DNA from: Comamonadaceae bacterium
Lineage (GTDB): Bacteria; Pseudomonadota; Gammaproteobacteria; Burkholderiales; Burkholderiaceae_C
DNA length: 9,647 nt
Direction: 5' to 3'
Assembly: GCA_947454585.1 (NCBI GenBank)
Contig: CANGML010000043.1
Coordinates: 1 to 9,647 of the forward strand
How positions within the stretch are numbered: position 1 is the first letter of the stretch; the number at the start of each line of letters is the position of its first letter. Below are positions 1-6,643 of the stretch, in pieces. A program made the translations under genes and the position numbers. The notes beneath the pieces were generated by a model that saw nothing but the letters and a program-made list of their open reading frames with translations, was not told the DNA's origin and did not search any database.

Positions 1-716
1 ACGATCCAATTCTTAATATCGAAGAACGCGAGGCCATCAACGCAGGTCGTTGGTTCTCTTCACTTTCACCTTCTCTTCGACACGACATTCTTCGATGCGC
101 TTACGTCAAACGATGCAAAGACAGCGACTTGATCGCCGCACGCGGCGACCCAGCCGAAGAATGGATGGCGTGCGCGCGCGGCGCTGTGCGTGTGAGCTCG
201 ACGTCACTGTCGGGCAAACAAATCACCTTCACCTATGTGGAGCCCGGCATTTGGTTCGGCGATGTGGCGATTCTGGATGGCGATCGTCGCACGCACGATG
301 TGTACGCGCATGGCGAGACCACCATTTTGTGTGTGGCCAAAGCAGACTTCCAAAAAATTCTCAGCCAACACGTCGAGTTCTACGAAGCGATGCTGCGTTT
401 GCAAGCCCGTCGGATTCGTCAACTGTTTGGATTGGTCGAGGACCTCAACACGCTGCCCTTGCGTTCACGCCTCGCCAAGCAGTTGCTTCACTTAGCCCGC
501 AGCTATGGTGTGCAGAGCTTGACCAACGCACAGGAAATTCGCATTGGCCTGCATTTGGCACAAGAGGAGCTTGCCCAGCTGCTGGGCGCCTCACGCCAAC
601 GTGTCAACCAAGAACTCAAAGCCATGGAGCGCGAAGAGGCCCTGCGCATCGAACCCGGCGGTTTGGTTATTCGCAATCGCAACGCCCTTCTGGCCATCAG
701 CGAAGCCGATCATTGA
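1..716 (+). CDS. Crp/Fnr-family transcriptional regulator, 5'-partial
   Basis: The frame is open from the first complete codon at base 3 to the TGA at 714-716, giving 237 visible residues, so the start lies before the window. A shorter start at the TTG at 129 would remove conserved N-terminal sequence (around RWFSSLSPSLRHDIL, typical of this family) and is rejected. The N-terminal half is a cyclic-nucleotide-binding-type beta-roll: FGDVAILDG followed by RRT at visible residues 85-97 matches the phosphate-binding cassette position. The C-terminal half has a winged helix-turn-helix, LAQEELAQLLGASRQRVNQE at about residues 185-204. It ends 13 bases before the kinase gene and probably regulates this operon; its binding site is not in view. 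Compared with E. coli CRP the cassette has Asp for Glu72 and Thr for Ser83, so the effector is uncertain. Family assignment is secure, target and ligand are inferred. Confidence 0.9.
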   Translation, partial: DPILNIEEREAINAGRWFSSLSPSLRHDILRCAYVKRCKDSDLIAARGDPAEEWMACARGAVRVSSTSLSGKQITFTYVEPGIWFGDVAILDGDRRTHDVYAHGETTILCVAKADFQKILSQHVEFYEAMLRLQARRIRQLFGLVEDLNTLPLRSRLAKQLLHLARSYGVQSLTNAQEIRIGLHLAQEELAQLLGASRQRVNQELKAMEREEALRIEPGGLVIRNRNALLAISEADH

Positions 717-729
717 CAGAGGCCCGTCT

Positions 730-1791
730 ATGAGTCTGGATAACTTTCAGACTCAAGGCATCGATGTTGTCAAACTAGAAGCATGGCTCAGTGCCAACCT
801 GAATGGATTTCACGGCCCCCTGTCGATCGAAAAATTCTCGGGTGGGCAGTCCAACCCCACTTATAAGCTGATCACGCCGCATCACAACTATGTGATGCGA
901 ACCAAACCAGGCCCTGTTGCCAAGTTGCTTCCATCGGCCCACGCGATTGAACGTGAGTTCAAAGTGATGCAAGCCCTGCAAGGCACCCCTGTCCCTGTGC
1001 CAGAGATGCATGTGTTGTGTGAAGACGAATCCGTCATTGGGCGTGCTTTCTTTGTCATGGCGTTCGTGCCAGGTCGCGTGCTTTGGGACCAAACCCTGCC
1101 GGGCATGACAAGCAGTGAAAGCGCAGACATTTACGATGAAATGAACCGCGTGATTGCGGCACTGCACACCGTGCCTTATGTAGCGCGTGGTTTAGAGAGT
1201 TACGGCAAGCCCGGCAACTACTTCGAACGTCAAATCGGACGTTGGAGCAAGCAATACCTTGCTTCTGTCACGCAGCCGATTCCAGAAATGGACCAACTGA
1301 TGGCGTGGCTCCCCGCACACATGCCGGCGAGTGCACAAGATGCCAGCAAAGTCAGCATCGTGCACGGTGATTTTCGCCTCGACAACTTGATGTTTCACCC
1401 CACCGAGCCCCGCGTCCTCGCCTTGCTCGATTGGGAGCTGTCGACCTTGGGCCACCCCTTGGCTGACTTCAGTTATCTCTGCATGGGATGGCACATTCCA
1501 CCGGGCGCCTTCCGAGGTATCGGCGGTGTGGATTTGGCATCGCTAGGCATTCCCAGCGAAAGCGAAAACATCCACCGCTATTGCGACCGTACGGGGTTGG
1601 CCACACCTGCAGACCTGAAAGTCGACTGGAATTTCTACCTCGCTTACAACTTGTTCCGTATGGCAGCTATTTTGCAAGGCATCGCCAAACGCGTAGAGAC
1701 AGGTACTGCCTCTAGCGAGAACGCCAAAGCATCAGCGGCGGGCGCTCGCCCCTTGGCTGAACTGGCCTGGAAATTCGCACAACAAGCATAA
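730..1791 (+). CDS. Phosphotransferase-family (APH-fold) kinase, ACAD10/11 kinase-domain-like
   Basis: Predicted 353-residue cytoplasmic small-molecule kinase of the aminoglycoside phosphotransferase (APH) fold. Visible motifs are a glycine-rich loop GGQSNPTY at about residues 39-46, the catalytic-loop signature HGDFRLDN at 212-219 (His212, catalytic-type Asp214, Asn219), and the metal-binding LLDWE with Asp234 followed by [13 protein letters not shown]. The ATG at 730 is chosen because AGAGG at 718-722 sits 7 bases upstream and family similarity begins right after it. The frame stays open upstream into the regulator gene, but that extension is not family-like. The acyl-CoA dehydrogenase gene follows 25 bases later. 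In ACAD10/ACAD11 the same two domains are fused, and in the Pseudomonas lva system a kinase of this family (LvaA) phosphorylates 4-hydroxyacyl-CoA. That role is therefore inferred here. Aminoglycoside resistance is unlikely given the context. Confidence 0.9.
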   Translation: MSLDNFQTQGIDVVKLEAWLSANLNGFHGPLSIEKFSGGQSNPTYKLITPHHNYVMRTKPGPVAKLLPSAHAIEREFKVMQALQGTPVPVPEMHVLCEDESVIGRAFFVMAFVPGRVLWDQTLPGMTSSESADIYDEMNRVIAALHTVPYVARGLESYGKPGNYFERQIGRWSKQYLASVTQPIPEMDQLMAWLPAHMPASAQDASKVSIVHGDFRLDNLMFHPTEPRVLALLDWELSTLGHPLADFSYLCMGWHIPPGAFRGIGGVDLASLGIPSESENIHRYCDRTGLATPADLKVDWNFYLAYNLFRMAAILQGIAKRVETGTASSENAKASAAGARPLAELAWKFAQQA

Positions 1792-1816
1792 AAAAGAAAA
1801 TACAAGGAAACACACC

Positions 1817-3079
1817 ATGAACTTCGACTACAGCGACAAAGTCAAAAGCTTGCAAACTCGTTTGCTCGCTTTCATGGACGCGCACATTTACCCGAACGAA
1901 AAGCGTTTCTTCGATGAAATCGCGGCCAACCGGGCCAAGGGCAACGCTTGGATCCCGACTGATATTGTGGAAGCACTCAAGCCCAAGGCAAGAGCCGTAG
2001 GCCTTTGGAACTTGTTCTTGCCACGCAGCCCACGCGCACCAGAAGGCTTGAGCAATTTGGAGTACGCCCCTCTGTGCGAAATCATGGGGCGCGTACCCTT
2101 TGCCTCTGAAGTGTTCAACTCATCGGCACCTGACACAGGCAACATGGAAACCTTTGAGCGCTATGCCAGCGAAGCACTCAAAGACCAATGGCTAGAACCC
2201 CTGTTACGCGGTGACATTCGTTCTGCCTTCTTGATGACTGAGCCTGCCGTGGCGTCGTCTGATGCCACCAACATCCAATGCAGCATTGTTCGCGATGGCA
2301 AGGACTACGTCATCAATGGCACCAAGTGGTGGAGTTCGGGCGCGGGCGACCCCCGCTGCGCGGTGTACATCGTGATGGGTAAAACCAATCCGGATGCACC
2401 CAAGCACGCCCAGCAGAGCATGGTGGTGGTGCCCGCCAACACGCCCGGTGTCAAAGTCATTCGCCCTTTGAGCGTCTTCGGCTACGACGATGCCCCGCAT
2501 GGCCACATGGAAGTCAGCTTGACCAACGTCCGGGTGCCAGTGGAAAACCTGCTGCTGGGTGAAGGTCGTGGCTTTGAAATTGCCCAAGGTCGCTTAGGCC
2601 CCGGGCGCATCCACCATTGCATGCGCACCATTGGCTCTGCCGAGCGCGCGTTGGAGCTCATGTGCAAGCGCCTTAACAGCCGTGTGGCGTTTGGCAAACC
2701 CTTGTCATCACAAGGCGTGTGGCACGAACGCATCGCAGAATCGCGCATCATGATTGAACAAGCGCGCTTGCTCACCCTCAAAGCGGCTTACATGATGGAC
2801 ACTGTCGGTAACAAAGATGCCCGGGCAGAAATTGCCATGATCAAAGTGGTGGCACCCAACATGGCGAGCCAAATCATTGACTGGGCCATTCAAGCGCATG
2901 GCGCTGCGGGTGTCAGCGATGACTTCCCCCTGGCCTACGCCTACACCAACCAGCGCTGGCTACGCCTTGCAGACGGTCCAGACGAAGTGCACCGTCAATC
3001 TATCGCTAAGATGGAGCTAGCCCGTCACCTTGTGACGGCCCCACAAGAAGTTGAAATCCCCGTGACACGCGGTTGCTAA
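1817..3079 (+). CDS. Acyl-CoA dehydrogenase family protein (ACAD10/11- or LvaC-like)
   Basis: A 420-residue flavoprotein of the acyl-CoA dehydrogenase superfamily, full length for the ACAD11-type subfamily. [14 protein letters not shown] at residues 138-151 is the FAD/substrate-binding signature. It is followed by the middle beta domain ([10 protein letters not shown], 168-177), [12 protein letters not shown] at 259-270, and the C-terminal helical domain with HGAAGVSDD at 361-369. ADGPDEVH at 385-392 lies where other family members carry the catalytic acid. The ADGPDEVH form is typical of the ACAD10/11 group rather than of medium-chain enzymes. AAGGA at 1804-1808, 8 bases before the ATG, supports the start. 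It lies between the APH-fold kinase and the GST in one operon. Inferred role: handling the phosphorylated 4-hydroxyacyl-CoA made by the kinase and eliminating phosphate to give an enoyl-CoA for beta-oxidation. Ordinary acyl-CoA dehydrogenation is the alternative. Confidence 0.93.
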   Translation: MNFDYSDKVKSLQTRLLAFMDAHIYPNEKRFFDEIAANRAKGNAWIPTDIVEALKPKARAVGLWNLFLPRSPRAPEGLSNLEYAPLCEIMGRVPFASEVFNSSAPDTGNMETFERYASEALKDQWLEPLLRGDIRSAFLMTEPAVASSDATNIQCSIVRDGKDYVINGTKWWSSGAGDPRCAVYIVMGKTNPDAPKHAQQSMVVVPANTPGVKVIRPLSVFGYDDAPHGHMEVSLTNVRVPVENLLLGEGRGFEIAQGRLGPGRIHHCMRTIGSAERALELMCKRLNSRVAFGKPLSSQGVWHERIAESRIMIEQARLLTLKAAYMMDTVGNKDARAEIAMIKVVAPNMASQIIDWAIQAHGAAGVSDDFPLAYAYTNQRWLRLADGPDEVHRQSIAKMELARHLVTAPQEVEIPVTRGC

Positions 3080-3088
3080 GGAATACCC

Positions 3089-3793
3089 ATGATCGACGTT
3101 TACTCTTGGGCGACGCCCAACGGACACAAAGTGCACATCATGCTCGAAGAGTGTGGTCTGCGATTAGGCCGTGACTGGCTCGCTCACCCTGTCAATATCG
3201 GGCGCGCCGATCAGTTCAAACCTGAATTTCTCAAGATCAGCCCCAACAACAAAATACCTGCCCTGGTGGATCCACATGGTCCAGATGGCAAACCCATCAG
3301 CCTGTTTGAGTCGGGCGCTATTTTGCTGTACCTCGCTTCTAAAACGGGCAAGTTTTTACCCAAAAGCGACCGAGCCAAGTTTGAAGTCTTGCAATGGCTG
3401 ATGTTTCAAATGGGGGGTGTGGGGCCCATGTTGGGCCAAGCGCACCACTTTCGTATCTACGCGCCAGAAAAAATTGACTACGCGTATGACCGCTACACCA
3501 ACGAAGCCAAACGCTTGTATGGCGTGATGGACAAACAATTACAAAAGACCAAGTTCATCGCGGGCAACAGTTACAGCATTGCAGACATCGCCATCTTCCC
3601 TTGGCTGCGCAGCTGGCAAAACCAAGGCATCGACTGGGCCGACTACCCGCACGTCAAGGCTTGGTTTGACCTGATTGCCGCTCGTCCTGCAGTGCAGCGC
3701 GGTGTACAAGTCTTGGCCGACTTACGCAAGCCTATGCACGATGCCCAAGCCAAAGAGATTTTGTTTGGAAAAACGCAGTTTGAAAAGCGTTGA
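3089..3793 (+). CDS. yfcG: Glutathione S-transferase, YfcG/nu-class-like
   Basis: A 234-residue cytoplasmic thioredoxin-fold GST. The N-terminal domain begins MIDVYSWATPNGHKV, with Thr9 and Asn11 at the positions E. coli YfcG uses near glutathione. SPNNKIPALVD (51-61) supplies the cis-proline loop and LFESGAILLYL (72-82) the Glu-Ser pair that binds the gamma-glutamyl group. The helical domain shows GGVGPMLGQAHHF (109-121), highly characteristic of YfcG/YghU-type proteins, and the folding motif SYSIADIA (161-168). YfcG itself is a disulfide-bond reductase using glutathione. AAGGA at 3078-3082 overlaps the preceding stop codon and lies 6 bases before the ATG, so this is the last gene of the acyl-CoA operon. 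Its role there may be detoxifying electrophilic enoyl intermediates, which is inference. The gene ends 10 bases before the convergent lipoprotein gene, and I see no separate terminator. Confidence 0.88.
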   Translation: MIDVYSWATPNGHKVHIMLEECGLRLGRDWLAHPVNIGRADQFKPEFLKISPNNKIPALVDPHGPDGKPISLFESGAILLYLASKTGKFLPKSDRAKFEVLQWLMFQMGGVGPMLGQAHHFRIYAPEKIDYAYDRYTNEAKRLYGVMDKQLQKTKFIAGNSYSIADIAIFPWLRSWQNQGIDWADYPHVKAWFDLIAARPAVQRGVQVLADLRKPMHDAQAKEILFGKTQFEKR

Positions 3794-3803
3794 GGATTGG
3801 CAA

Positions 3804-4760
3804 TCAAGGCAATTTGATTTTTAAAATCTTATTGCGATTGCCATAACCGGAGTAGTTAGAAGTACAGCTGCTGTTGCTCACGAACAGGTTTTCATTGGTG
3901 CTGTCGATGGTGATGCCCGTTGGACCGCAAAATCCCACGGGTACCGTCCCCCAGCTGCCAACGCTGTCACTCACTAACACCTCTGTCGCGCCTGTGGTCG
4001 TGTCTATTTTGCTGATGTAGCCCCCGTTGCCACTGGCATCACCCTGGCTGACCACATAAACAAAACCAGTCGACACCACCACCAAGCCGTTTGGGTGCTG
4101 CAACGGCCCCCAGCGCGCAGGCGATGTTTGGGTCAAATTCGTGATGCCGGCGCTCGGGTTGGTGGGATTGATGTACCCGACCTTGCCATCGTCTGTCGTC
4201 AAGTAAACCCGCCCTTTCGTCACATCTGATGCCAAGGCAACGGGGGTAGCTGTGAGATTGATGACTTGAGAATTAGAGAAATTTGTGTAGACCAAGACGT
4301 TGGTCGCATTCGCTACAAACAACATGTTGGTCGAGTAAAAAGCAATGCCATCGAAGTTGTTAGAGGCGCTGAGGTTTACCAAAGAGCTGGCATTCCCCAA
4401 TTGGAAAACTCCGTCATATCCGCTTTGCTTGCCTGTGTGGAAGATGCTGTTCGATTGCACGCCTATGCCAATCGGATCAGTCACGGCATAGGACTGCAAC
4501 AGCGCACCTGCTGCGCTGATTTTCAAAATATCAGGCTGATTCGCCACATACAGGTTGCCACCTGAAAACAGCAGATGTTTTGGCAGGTTGAAGGGAACGC
4601 CAGGCGCAAAAATAGACACCATCGGCACCGGAGCTGGTGCGGGCGTCGTTGAAGGTGATACGGCAACGCCCGAGGTGCCGCCGCTACTCCCGCCACCACC
4701 GCCACAGCCCAGAAAGGCTGTTGTCGACAACAGTGCCACGATAAAAATCAATTTCTTCAT
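3804..4760 (-). CDS. Beta-propeller-like (NHL/SMP-30-type) lipoprotein
   Basis: Predicted 318-residue exported lipoprotein. The ATG at 4758-4760 is chosen because it gives a compact signal peptide (MKKLIFIVALLSTTAFLG) ending at Cys19 in a lipobox-like AFLGC; Phe at -3 is a mild departure from the consensus. Longer in-frame starts up to 4811 would bury the signal peptide. Cys19 is followed by a Gly/Ser-rich then Pro/Ala/Thr-rich linker (about 20-48) typical of Burkholderiales surface lipoproteins. The remainder is a run of short beta-strand units such as GNLYVANQPDILKIS, NMLFVANATNVLVY, GRVYLTTDDGKVGYI, GFVYVVSQG and NENLFVSNSS, spaced as in NHL or SMP-30-type propellers, and rich in Asn/Ser/Thr. 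Two Cys pairs may form disulfides late in the chain. No catalytic residues can be named and function is unknown. Convergent with the GST gene and divergent from the six-cysteine gene pair. Confidence 0.8.
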   Translation of the reverse strand: MKKLIFIVALLSTTAFLGCGGGGGSSGGTSGVAVSPSTTPAPAPVPMVSIFAPGVPFNLPKHLLFSGGNLYVANQPDILKISAAGALLQSYAVTDPIGIGVQSNSIFHTGKQSGYDGVFQLGNASSLVNLSASNNFDGIAFYSTNMLFVANATNVLVYTNFSNSQVINLTATPVALASDVTKGRVYLTTDDGKVGYINPTNPSAGITNLTQTSPARWGPLQHPNGLVVVSTGFVYVVSQGDASGNGGYISKIDTTTGATEVLVSDSVGSWGTVPVGFCGPTGITIDSTNENLFVSNSSCTSNYSGYGNRNKILKIKLP

Positions 4761-4765
4761 ACTAG

Positions 4766-4804
4766 TACTTGATTCGACCCAGAAGCACATTACTTGATTC
4801 ACCC
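4766..4804. repeat. Direct repeat in lipoprotein leader
   Basis: TACTTGATTCGACCC at 4766-4780 recurs as TACTTGATTCACCC at 4791-4804. The first ten bases are identical and the copies start 25 bases apart. Both lie just upstream of the lipoprotein start codon, in its probable leader or promoter. This could be a double operator or a small duplication; the sequence alone does not decide. Confidence 0.6.
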
Positions 4805-4816
4805 TGAGCATGACCC

Positions 4817-4833
4817 ATAACTGATAAAGTTAT
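4817..4833. promoter_or_regulatory. Palindrome, candidate operator in divergent intergenic region
   Basis: ATAACT-GATAA-AGTTAT is a perfect 6-base inverted repeat with a 5-base spacer. It sits about 57 bases upstream of the lipoprotein start and 35 bases upstream of the first six-cysteine gene. The size and position suit a dimeric regulator controlling both divergent genes, but no regulator is encoded beside it. Chance occurrence of arms this short is possible. I could not identify convincing -35/-10 pairs for either gene in this 107-base interval. Confidence 0.35.
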
Positions 4834-4867
4834 CCCTGTTGCAACCGATTGTTCATTGAACCTACCT

Positions 4868-5428
4868 ATGTTTACTAAGTTTTGCCTGTTGACCTGCTTG
4901 CTCTTGTCTGTCTGGACGGGAGCCCTCGCGCAAGACAAAACCGGCGCGCCACGCGCAATCTTGGCGCGTCCTCCGCAAACGGGCAGTGAACCCATGCTGC
5001 TGCTCGGACCTAAAAATCGTCCCTACACCGAGCTGCTGGTTCACACCACCAAGCTCGACTACTACGATTGCAATGGTATTGTGGCGCCTTGGTTTCGTGA
5101 GTTGGTCGTTGCAGAAATGAATTACTTTGCCGAATTGGTCGATCTGCCCTTCGTCAAAGGCGATGCCTGTGTCGTGAGCATTGGCACCGAGAAAAGCTTG
5201 ACACCAGGCCGCATCAACATTCACCTGTATGTCAATCAGCAACGGCTCACCGCATGCGTTCGAAATGAGCAATGCCCTGTGTTTCGCAGCATCAGCCTGA
5301 TCCCCAAAGACAAAGTCTTGTACCGGTCCTACTTCTTGTCTGATATGTCACGCAAACTCATTTCTCAGCAATGTGTGACGGACAAAGGCAAGTTGCATGA
5401 AGACACGACTTGCTACACCGTTCCCTAG
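4868..5428 (+). CDS. Exported six-cysteine protein of unknown family (paralogue 1)
   Basis: I do not recognise this 186-residue protein. The ATG at 4868 gives a clean Sec signal peptide (MFTKFCLLTCLLLSVWTGALAQ, cleavage likely after Ala21 or Gln22). A TTG four codons upstream is an alternative; neither has a good ribosome binding site. After a short linker (about 23-48) comes a compact domain from NRP (50-52) to the C terminus with six cysteines at 68, 101, 130, 136, 169 and 182. Landmarks are DYYDC, VAEMNYFAELVDLP (81-94), IPKDK (145-149), RSYFLSD (153-159) and a terminal TTCY. All of these recur in the next gene, so the two are paralogues. An even number of cysteines behind a signal peptide suggests a disulfide-stabilised periplasmic or secreted protein. 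It starts downstream of the palindrome at 4817-4833 and is probably co-transcribed with its neighbour, 55 bases away. Confidence 0.82.
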   Translation: MFTKFCLLTCLLLSVWTGALAQDKTGAPRAILARPPQTGSEPMLLLGPKNRPYTELLVHTTKLDYYDCNGIVAPWFRELVVAEMNYFAELVDLPFVKGDACVVSIGTEKSLTPGRINIHLYVNQQRLTACVRNEQCPVFRSISLIPKDKVLYRSYFLSDMSRKLISQQCVTDKGKLHEDTTCYTVP

Positions 5429-5483
5429 CCTTTTTTAAGCTGTGTCCTAAAGACCGCCCTTGAAAAGCCGATCTTCTTGGGAT

Positions 5484-6422
5484 ATGCGTTTTTCTTTCTC
5501 CATCATCCTTGCGATTTCATGCGTTCTGACGGGCTTTTTCAGCCCCTCAGCGCTTGCGAGCGACCCCCCGAAAAAGGCGGCGAAAGAGGAACCGCCTAAG
5601 CCCAAATTCGACTACGTCGAGGAAGAGGGCGAGTTAGGACGCGGCGGTTACATCTACAAACGGGTTGCCAAGCCCAAGTTTGAAGAGCCTCAAGAAGTGC
5701 CCAAAGAGGAGCCCAAAGAGCCCCCCAAACCGCCGGCCAAGGATGATCACGGCAAACCCGATCCCAAAGCCAAAAAAGATGATGGCCACGACGCGCCTAA
5801 AAAAGACGAAAAGAAGAAAGACGATGGCCATGGCGACCCTAAGAAGGACGCCAAGAAAGATGCACACGGTGGCGGACATGGCGATGCGCATGGCAAAGAC
5901 AAAAAGAAGCCAGCGCCTCCTGCCCTCAGCGCTGTTTATGACGCGTCCATCATCAAACTGGACGGCAATAACAGGCCCTTGACACCGGTCGTCTTTAGCA
6001 ATGCCTATGCAGACTATTTTGTTTGCTACAAAACCGTGACGACGAAATACCGCGATACCGTCCTTGCTGAGATGAACACCTTTGCGGACCGCATGGGTTT
6101 GCCTCGTGCTCAGGACATGCCCTGCATGGTCAAAGTCGCCAAAGCTAAAACCAAGTTTCCTGGCGCCGTCTATATCGAGTTCTATGTCGATGACAAAGCC
6201 GAGAAAGAGTGCATCAAAAAAGGCGAATGCGGCGCCACGCGTTTGATGATGCTGCACCCCAAAGACAAAACAGGCATCAAGAGCAAAGAGGTCTTCAGAT
6301 CGTATGTGCTGACCGACGAGAAAAAATTCCGCCGCGCCAATTTCTGCGTGAGCCCCGAAGGGCAATTGCTGGGTGAGAAAAGCTGCTACGTGGCGTTGAA
6401 CCCCGATTGGCTGTTCAACTGA
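5484..6422 (+). CDS. Exported six-cysteine protein with Lys/Asp/His-rich segment (paralogue 2)
   Basis: I do not recognise this 312-residue protein. The ATG at 5484 gives a Sec signal peptide (MRFSFSIILAISCVLTGF then FSPSALA, cleavage near residue 25). A TTG at 5460 would add eight residues and lacks a ribosome binding site. Residues about 27-146 are low complexity: a Glu/Pro/Lys part (to about 85), then a Lys/Asp/Gly/His part with six histidines (89, 102, 116, 128, 132, 136) including a 14-residue unit repeated twice (97-110 and 111-124). The C-terminal domain, from NRP (163-165), has cysteines at 181, 214, 243, 249, 288 and 301 and matches the upstream gene through AEMNTFADRMGLP, PKDK, FRSYVLTD and KSCY. 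Domain function is unknown. The charged segment could bind a polyanion or a metal, or span the envelope, which is speculation. It ends 17 bases before the tRNA-Arg 3' end. Confidence 0.85.
   Translation: MRFSFSIILAISCVLTGFFSPSALASDPPKKAAKEEPPKPKFDYVEEEGELGRGGYIYKRVAKPKFEEPQEVPKEEPKEPPKPPAKDDHGKPDPKAKKDDGHDAPKKDEKKKDDGHGDPKKDAKKDAHGGGHGDAHGKDKKKPAPPALSAVYDASIIKLDGNNRPLTPVVFSNAYADYFVCYKTVTTKYRDTVLAEMNTFADRMGLPRAQDMPCMVKVAKAKTKFPGAVYIEFYVDDKAEKECIKKGECGATRLMMLHPKDKTGIKSKEVFRSYVLTDEKKFRRANFCVSPEGQLLGEKSCYVALNPDWLFN
5772..5855 (+). repeat. Two-copy 42-base in-frame coding repeat
   Basis: Two adjacent 14-codon units encode KKDDGHDAPKKDEK (5772-5813) and KKDDGHGDPKKDAK (5814-5855), differing at three residues. 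They lie within the low-complexity segment of the second six-cysteine protein. Synonymous lysine and histidine codon differences between copies (AAA/AAG, CAC/CAT) suggest the duplication is not very recent. Confidence 0.7.
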
Positions 6423-6439
6423 GCATGGGCCTAGGAAAT

Positions 6440-6516
6440 TGGCCTGTCCGACAGGAATCGAACCTGTGACCCACAACTTAGAAGGTTGTTGCTCTATCCA
6501 ACTGAGCTACGGACAG
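6440..6516 (-). tRNA. tRNA-Arg (anticodon UCU)
   Basis: A 77-base gene read on the minus strand, 5' end at 6516. It folds into a full cloverleaf: acceptor CTGTCCG/CGGACAG, D stem GCTC/GAGC, anticodon stem ACAAC/GTTGT around the loop CTTCTAA, five-base variable region, and T stem ACAGG/CCTGT with loop TTCGATT. The anticodon TCT at 6482-6480 reads AGA. The 3' CCA is encoded (TGG at 6440-6442) after discriminator G. The first pair is C1-G72. The gene starts 4 bases after the A/T-flanked terminator hairpin that separates it from tRNA-Pro. Confidence 0.96.
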
Positions 6517-6520
6517 CAAT

Positions 6521-6558
6521 AAAAAAAGGCCTCGCAAACGAGGCCTTTTTTATTTTTA
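6521..6558. terminator. Bidirectional intrinsic terminator between the two tRNA genes
   Basis: GGCCTCG (6528-6534), loop CAAA (6535-6538), CGAGGCC (6539-6545) form a perfect 7-base GC-rich stem. It is flanked by seven A on the left and TTTTTTATTTTTA on the right, so a U-tract follows the hairpin on either strand. On the minus strand it ends tRNA-Pro transcription. On the plus strand it is the first good terminator after the six-cysteine gene pair, whose transcript would then run antisense through tRNA-Arg. Confidence 0.9.
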
Positions 6559-6635
<77 letters not shown>

Positions 6636-6643
6636 ATCTAAAT

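Noticed and set aside
544..729. In-frame upstream extension of the kinase gene
   Set aside because: It lies within the regulator gene, has no family similarity, and the ATG at 730 has a good ribosome binding site.
50..733. Open plus-strand frame with an Arg-rich translation over the regulator gene
   Set aside because: The overlapping frame encodes a recognisable Crp/Fnr protein through its whole length; the Arg-rich product has no domain.
730..1791. Kinase considered as an aminoglycoside resistance gene
   Set aside because: Operon context and motif style fit the ACAD10/11-associated metabolic kinases, not resistance enzymes.
4555..4797. Small plus-strand frame with a proline run opposite the lipoprotein N terminus
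   Set aside because: The proline run is the complement of the Gly-rich lipoprotein linker, so it is a shadow.
5772..5855. Tandem repeat considered as a CRISPR or intergenic repeat array
   Set aside because: Only two adjacent units with no spacers, in frame inside a gene.
6428..6444. GGCC...GGCC hairpin just after the second six-cysteine gene
   Set aside because: The stem is only four bases, there is no U-tract, and it overlaps the tRNA-Arg acceptor end; the real terminator candidate is at 6521-6558.
5634..6476. Long open minus-strand frame (280 codons) opposite the second six-cysteine gene, with hydrophobic and Phe-rich translation
   Set aside because: It mirrors the Lys/Asp-rich codons of the plus strand, overlaps the tRNA-Arg gene at its 5' end, and has no family resemblance. 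The plus-strand gene has a signal peptide and a paralogue.
6423..6516. Possible island attachment site at the tRNA-Arg 3' end next to the six-cysteine genes
   Set aside because: No integrase gene and no second copy of the tRNA 3' end is visible in the window.
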